The notes below the pieces were generated by a model. It saw only the letters and a list, made by a program, of their open reading frames with translations, did no database searches and had not been told where the DNA came from. DNA of 7,728 bases. Origin: Paracoccaceae bacterium (GTDB lineage Bacteria > Pseudomonadota > Alphaproteobacteria > Rhodobacterales > Rhodobacteraceae). This document shows, piece by piece, positions 6,095 through 7,728 of the stretch; positions within the stretch are counted from its first letter, which is position 1, and each line of letters starts with the position of its first letter. The stretch spans positions 1 through 7,728 of the forward strand of contig JANSYB010000080.1 of assembly GCA_024742655.1 (NCBI GenBank), written 5' to 3'. The translations under genes were made by a program, and so were the position numbers.

Positions 6095-7588
6095 ATGAGT
6101 TATGCGATGAACGCACTGCAAGTTCTTGCACTGCTGTTCGTGCTGGTACTGGGAATAGCGGTTTTCCTTGGGGGGCTGTTTTACGTCATCGACAAGACCC
6201 AGACCGGTGATGCGATCCGGCGCAATTATCCGGTGATCGGGCGGTTCCGGGGCATGTTCACGACCCTGGGGGAATTCTTTCGCCAGTATTTCTTTGCCAT
6301 GGACCGCGAGGAAATGCCGTTCAACCGTGCGCAACGCGATTGGGTGGCGCACGCATCGCGGGGCAAGAGCAACACGATTGCCTTCGGCTCGACCCGGAAT
6401 CTGAACGTTGCGGGCACCCCCATTTTCGTGCCCGCTGTCTTTCCGCCGCTGGACGATCAGTTCGCCAGCACCGAACCGATGGAGATCGGCCCCTTCGCCG
6501 CGATCCCGTACAAGGCCAGATCGATCTTCAATATCTCCGGCATGAGCTATGGTGCCATTTCGCGCCCGGCGGTCGAAGCGCTGAGCCGTGGCGCTGCGCG
6601 GGCCGGGATCTGGCTGAATACGGGTGAGGGTGGACTGAGCCCGTTTCACCTGACCGGGGGCTGCGATATCGTCTACCAGATCGGGACGGCGAAATACGGT
6701 GTGCGGGATGAGCACGGCAACCTGGATGACGACAAGCTGCGCAGCGTCGCCGCAAGCCCTTATGTCAAGATGTTCGAGCTCAAGCTCGCGCAGGGTGCCA
6801 AACCGGGCAAGGGCGGGATTCTGCCCGGTGAGAAGGTCAATGCCGAGATTGCCGAGATCCGGGGTATCCGCGAGGGACATGACAGTATTTCGCCCAATCG
6901 CCACCGTGAAGTGAACGATTATGGAGAGCTTCTGGATTTCATTGGCCACATCCGGGATGTGTCTGGCAAGCCGGTGGGCTTCAAGACCGTGGTTGGATCA
7001 AGCGATGCCTGGGCCGAACTCTTTGAACTGATCAAGGCGCGCGGTGAGGAGAGTGCCCCGGATTTCATTACCATCGACGGGGGAGAGGGCGGCACCGGGG
7101 CGGCCCCCATGCCACTGATGGATCTGGTCGGAATGCCGATCCGAGAGGCACTGCCGCGCATGGTGGATTTGCGGGACAGGTATGGCCTGAAGGATCGGAT
7201 CCGGATCATCGCCAGCGCCAAACTGGTAAACCCGAGCGATGTCGCCTGGGCGATCTGCGCCGGGGCCGATTTCGTGACCTCGGCGCGGGGCTTCATGTTC
7301 TCGCTTGGCTGCATTCAGGCACTCAAATGCAATCGCAACACCTGTCCGACCGGCATCACTACCCATGATCCGCACCTTCAGGCCGGTCTGGTGGTCGAGG
7401 ACAAGTTTGAAAAGGTCGCCCATTACGCCAGTCAGGTCATCAAGGAGGTCGAGACCATCGCCCATTCCGTCGGCGTGGCCGAGCCGCGCCTGATGCGGCG
7501 GCGGCATGTCAGGATCGTGCAGGCCGATGGCACCTCTATCCCGTTCAACAAGATCAGACCAAGTTACAACTCTGCCACATCCTCGTGA
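6095..7588 (+). CDS. Membrane-anchored FMN-binding glutamate synthase family protein
   Basis: 497 residues. An N-terminal membrane helix (about 7-30, LQVLALLFVLVLGIAVFLGG) is followed by a region peculiar to this family and then the Glu_synthase (GltB central) domain, about 140-455. Visible landmarks: ISGMSYGAISRPAVEALSRGA (147-167), LNTGEGG (174-180), KPGKGGILPGEKV (236-248), HDSISP (262-267), IDGGEGGTGAAP (327-338) for FMN and phosphate binding, and a 3Fe-4S pattern C-x5-C-x4-C with Cys406, Cys412 and Cys417. The N-terminal glutaminase domain and the GXGXG domain of true GltB are absent, so it probably cannot use glutamine and is not a glutamate synthase as such. It is likely an FMN/Fe-S oxidoreductase on the membrane with unknown substrate. 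It is divergent from DUF302; the probable msrP gene follows after 75 bases. Confidence 0.9.
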   Translation: MSYAMNALQVLALLFVLVLGIAVFLGGLFYVIDKTQTGDAIRRNYPVIGRFRGMFTTLGEFFRQYFFAMDREEMPFNRAQRDWVAHASRGKSNTIAFGSTRNLNVAGTPIFVPAVFPPLDDQFASTEPMEIGPFAAIPYKARSIFNISGMSYGAISRPAVEALSRGAARAGIWLNTGEGGLSPFHLTGGCDIVYQIGTAKYGVRDEHGNLDDDKLRSVAASPYVKMFELKLAQGAKPGKGGILPGEKVNAEIAEIRGIREGHDSISPNRHREVNDYGELLDFIGHIRDVSGKPVGFKTVVGSSDAWAELFELIKARGEESAPDFITIDGGEGGTGAAPMPLMDLVGMPIREALPRMVDLRDRYGLKDRIRIIASAKLVNPSDVAWAICAGADFVTSARGFMFSLGCIQALKCNRNTCPTGITTHDPHLQAGLVVEDKFEKVAHYASQVIKEVETIAHSVGVAEPRLMRRRHVRIVQADGTSIPFNKIRPSYNSATSS

Positions 7589-7652
7589 GGCGGATTGTTT
7601 TATCTGTTCGCCGGGCCACCTCTAAGGCCATGCTCAGGGCAAGCCGTGACAC

Positions 7653-7657
7653 AGGAG
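7653..7657 (+). promoter_or_regulatory. Ribosome binding site of the partial 3' gene
   Basis: AGGAG, 6 bases before the ATG at 7664. This supports a real start codon here although only 65 bases of the gene are present. Confidence 0.75.
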
Positions 7658-7663
7658 ACCGCA

Positions 7664-7728
7664 ATGGCCTTTCGCTGGAAGAATGATCTGACTGAACGCG
7701 ACGTGACGGATGAGGTCGCGTATCTCAA
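7664..7728 (+). CDS. msrP: Start of probable MsrP (YedY-like) methionine sulfoxide reductase catalytic subunit, partial
   Basis: Only 21 codons are in the window, read as MAFRWKNDLTERDVTDEVAY plus Leu. Alphaproteobacterial MsrP proteins begin much like this: a short stretch with W..DLT..DVT, then a twin-arginine (NRR-type) signal peptide that would lie just past the edge. E. coli YedY has the related LKESDVTAE near its start. MsrP is a periplasmic molybdenum enzyme that, with the membrane haem protein MsrQ, reduces oxidised methionine in envelope proteins. The identification rests on this short N-terminal resemblance only, so it is tentative. The upstream gap of 75 bases has a TAAGG (7623-7627) but no convincing promoter pair. 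It may be co-transcribed with the FMN/Fe-S gene, as no terminator lies between them. Confidence 0.55.
   Translation, partial: MAFRWKNDLTERDVTDEVAYL

Noticed and set aside
7595..7627. Possible promoter before the probable msrP gene (TTATCT and TAAGG)
   Set aside because: Spacing of 17 and several mismatches to the RpoE-like boxes; too weak to list as a feature.

Overview
The window is GC-rich, almost fully coding, and reads like an alphaproteobacterial chromosome, most likely Rhodobacteraceae (Roseobacter/Paracoccus type). That assignment is inferred from gene style: a GT2_4-type glycosyltransferase with the HHYAVRS...VKRDRGR signature, a membrane-anchored GltB-like protein, a DUF302 protein, and the start of what looks like an MsrP (YedY) catalytic subunit. 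No RNA gene, insertion sequence, CRISPR array or phage gene was seen.

Layout. (1) Positions 1-4824, plus strand: a surface-glycan block. A two-domain protein (alpha/beta-hydrolase-like domain, charged linker, GT2-type glycosyltransferase) overlaps by 4 bases a sulfotransferase-like gene. After 141 bases comes another two-domain protein: a DXD sugar transferase joined to an O-methyltransferase resembling macrolide-sugar methyltransferases. The set could build a glycan and decorate it with sulfate, methyl and perhaps acyl groups; the substrate is unknown. An uninterrupted run of eight G lies exactly in the linker between the transferase and methyltransferase domains. Loss of one G would stop translation almost at once and leave the transferase alone. 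(2) A strong GC hairpin at 4829-4848 separates this block from convergent genes. (3) Positions 4877-5985, minus strand: a secreted single-domain fasciclin (FAS1) protein and, upstream of it, a secreted DUF302 protein. The region between them holds an ECF-sigma-like promoter candidate overlapping the DUF302 stop codon, and two short hairpins ahead of a strong ribosome binding site. (4) Positions 6095-7588, plus strand, divergent from DUF302: a membrane-anchored FMN/3Fe-4S protein with only the synthase domain of glutamate synthase. The 109-base divergent spacer carries several ATTGC/GCAAT half-sites. (5) Positions 7664-7728: the first 21 codons of a probable msrP gene.

The right half (fasciclin, DUF302, FMN/Fe-S protein, MsrP) has an envelope and redox-stress flavour, but a shared function is inference. 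The most unusual items are the two fusion enzymes, the G8 tract at a domain junction, and the leader of the fasciclin gene.
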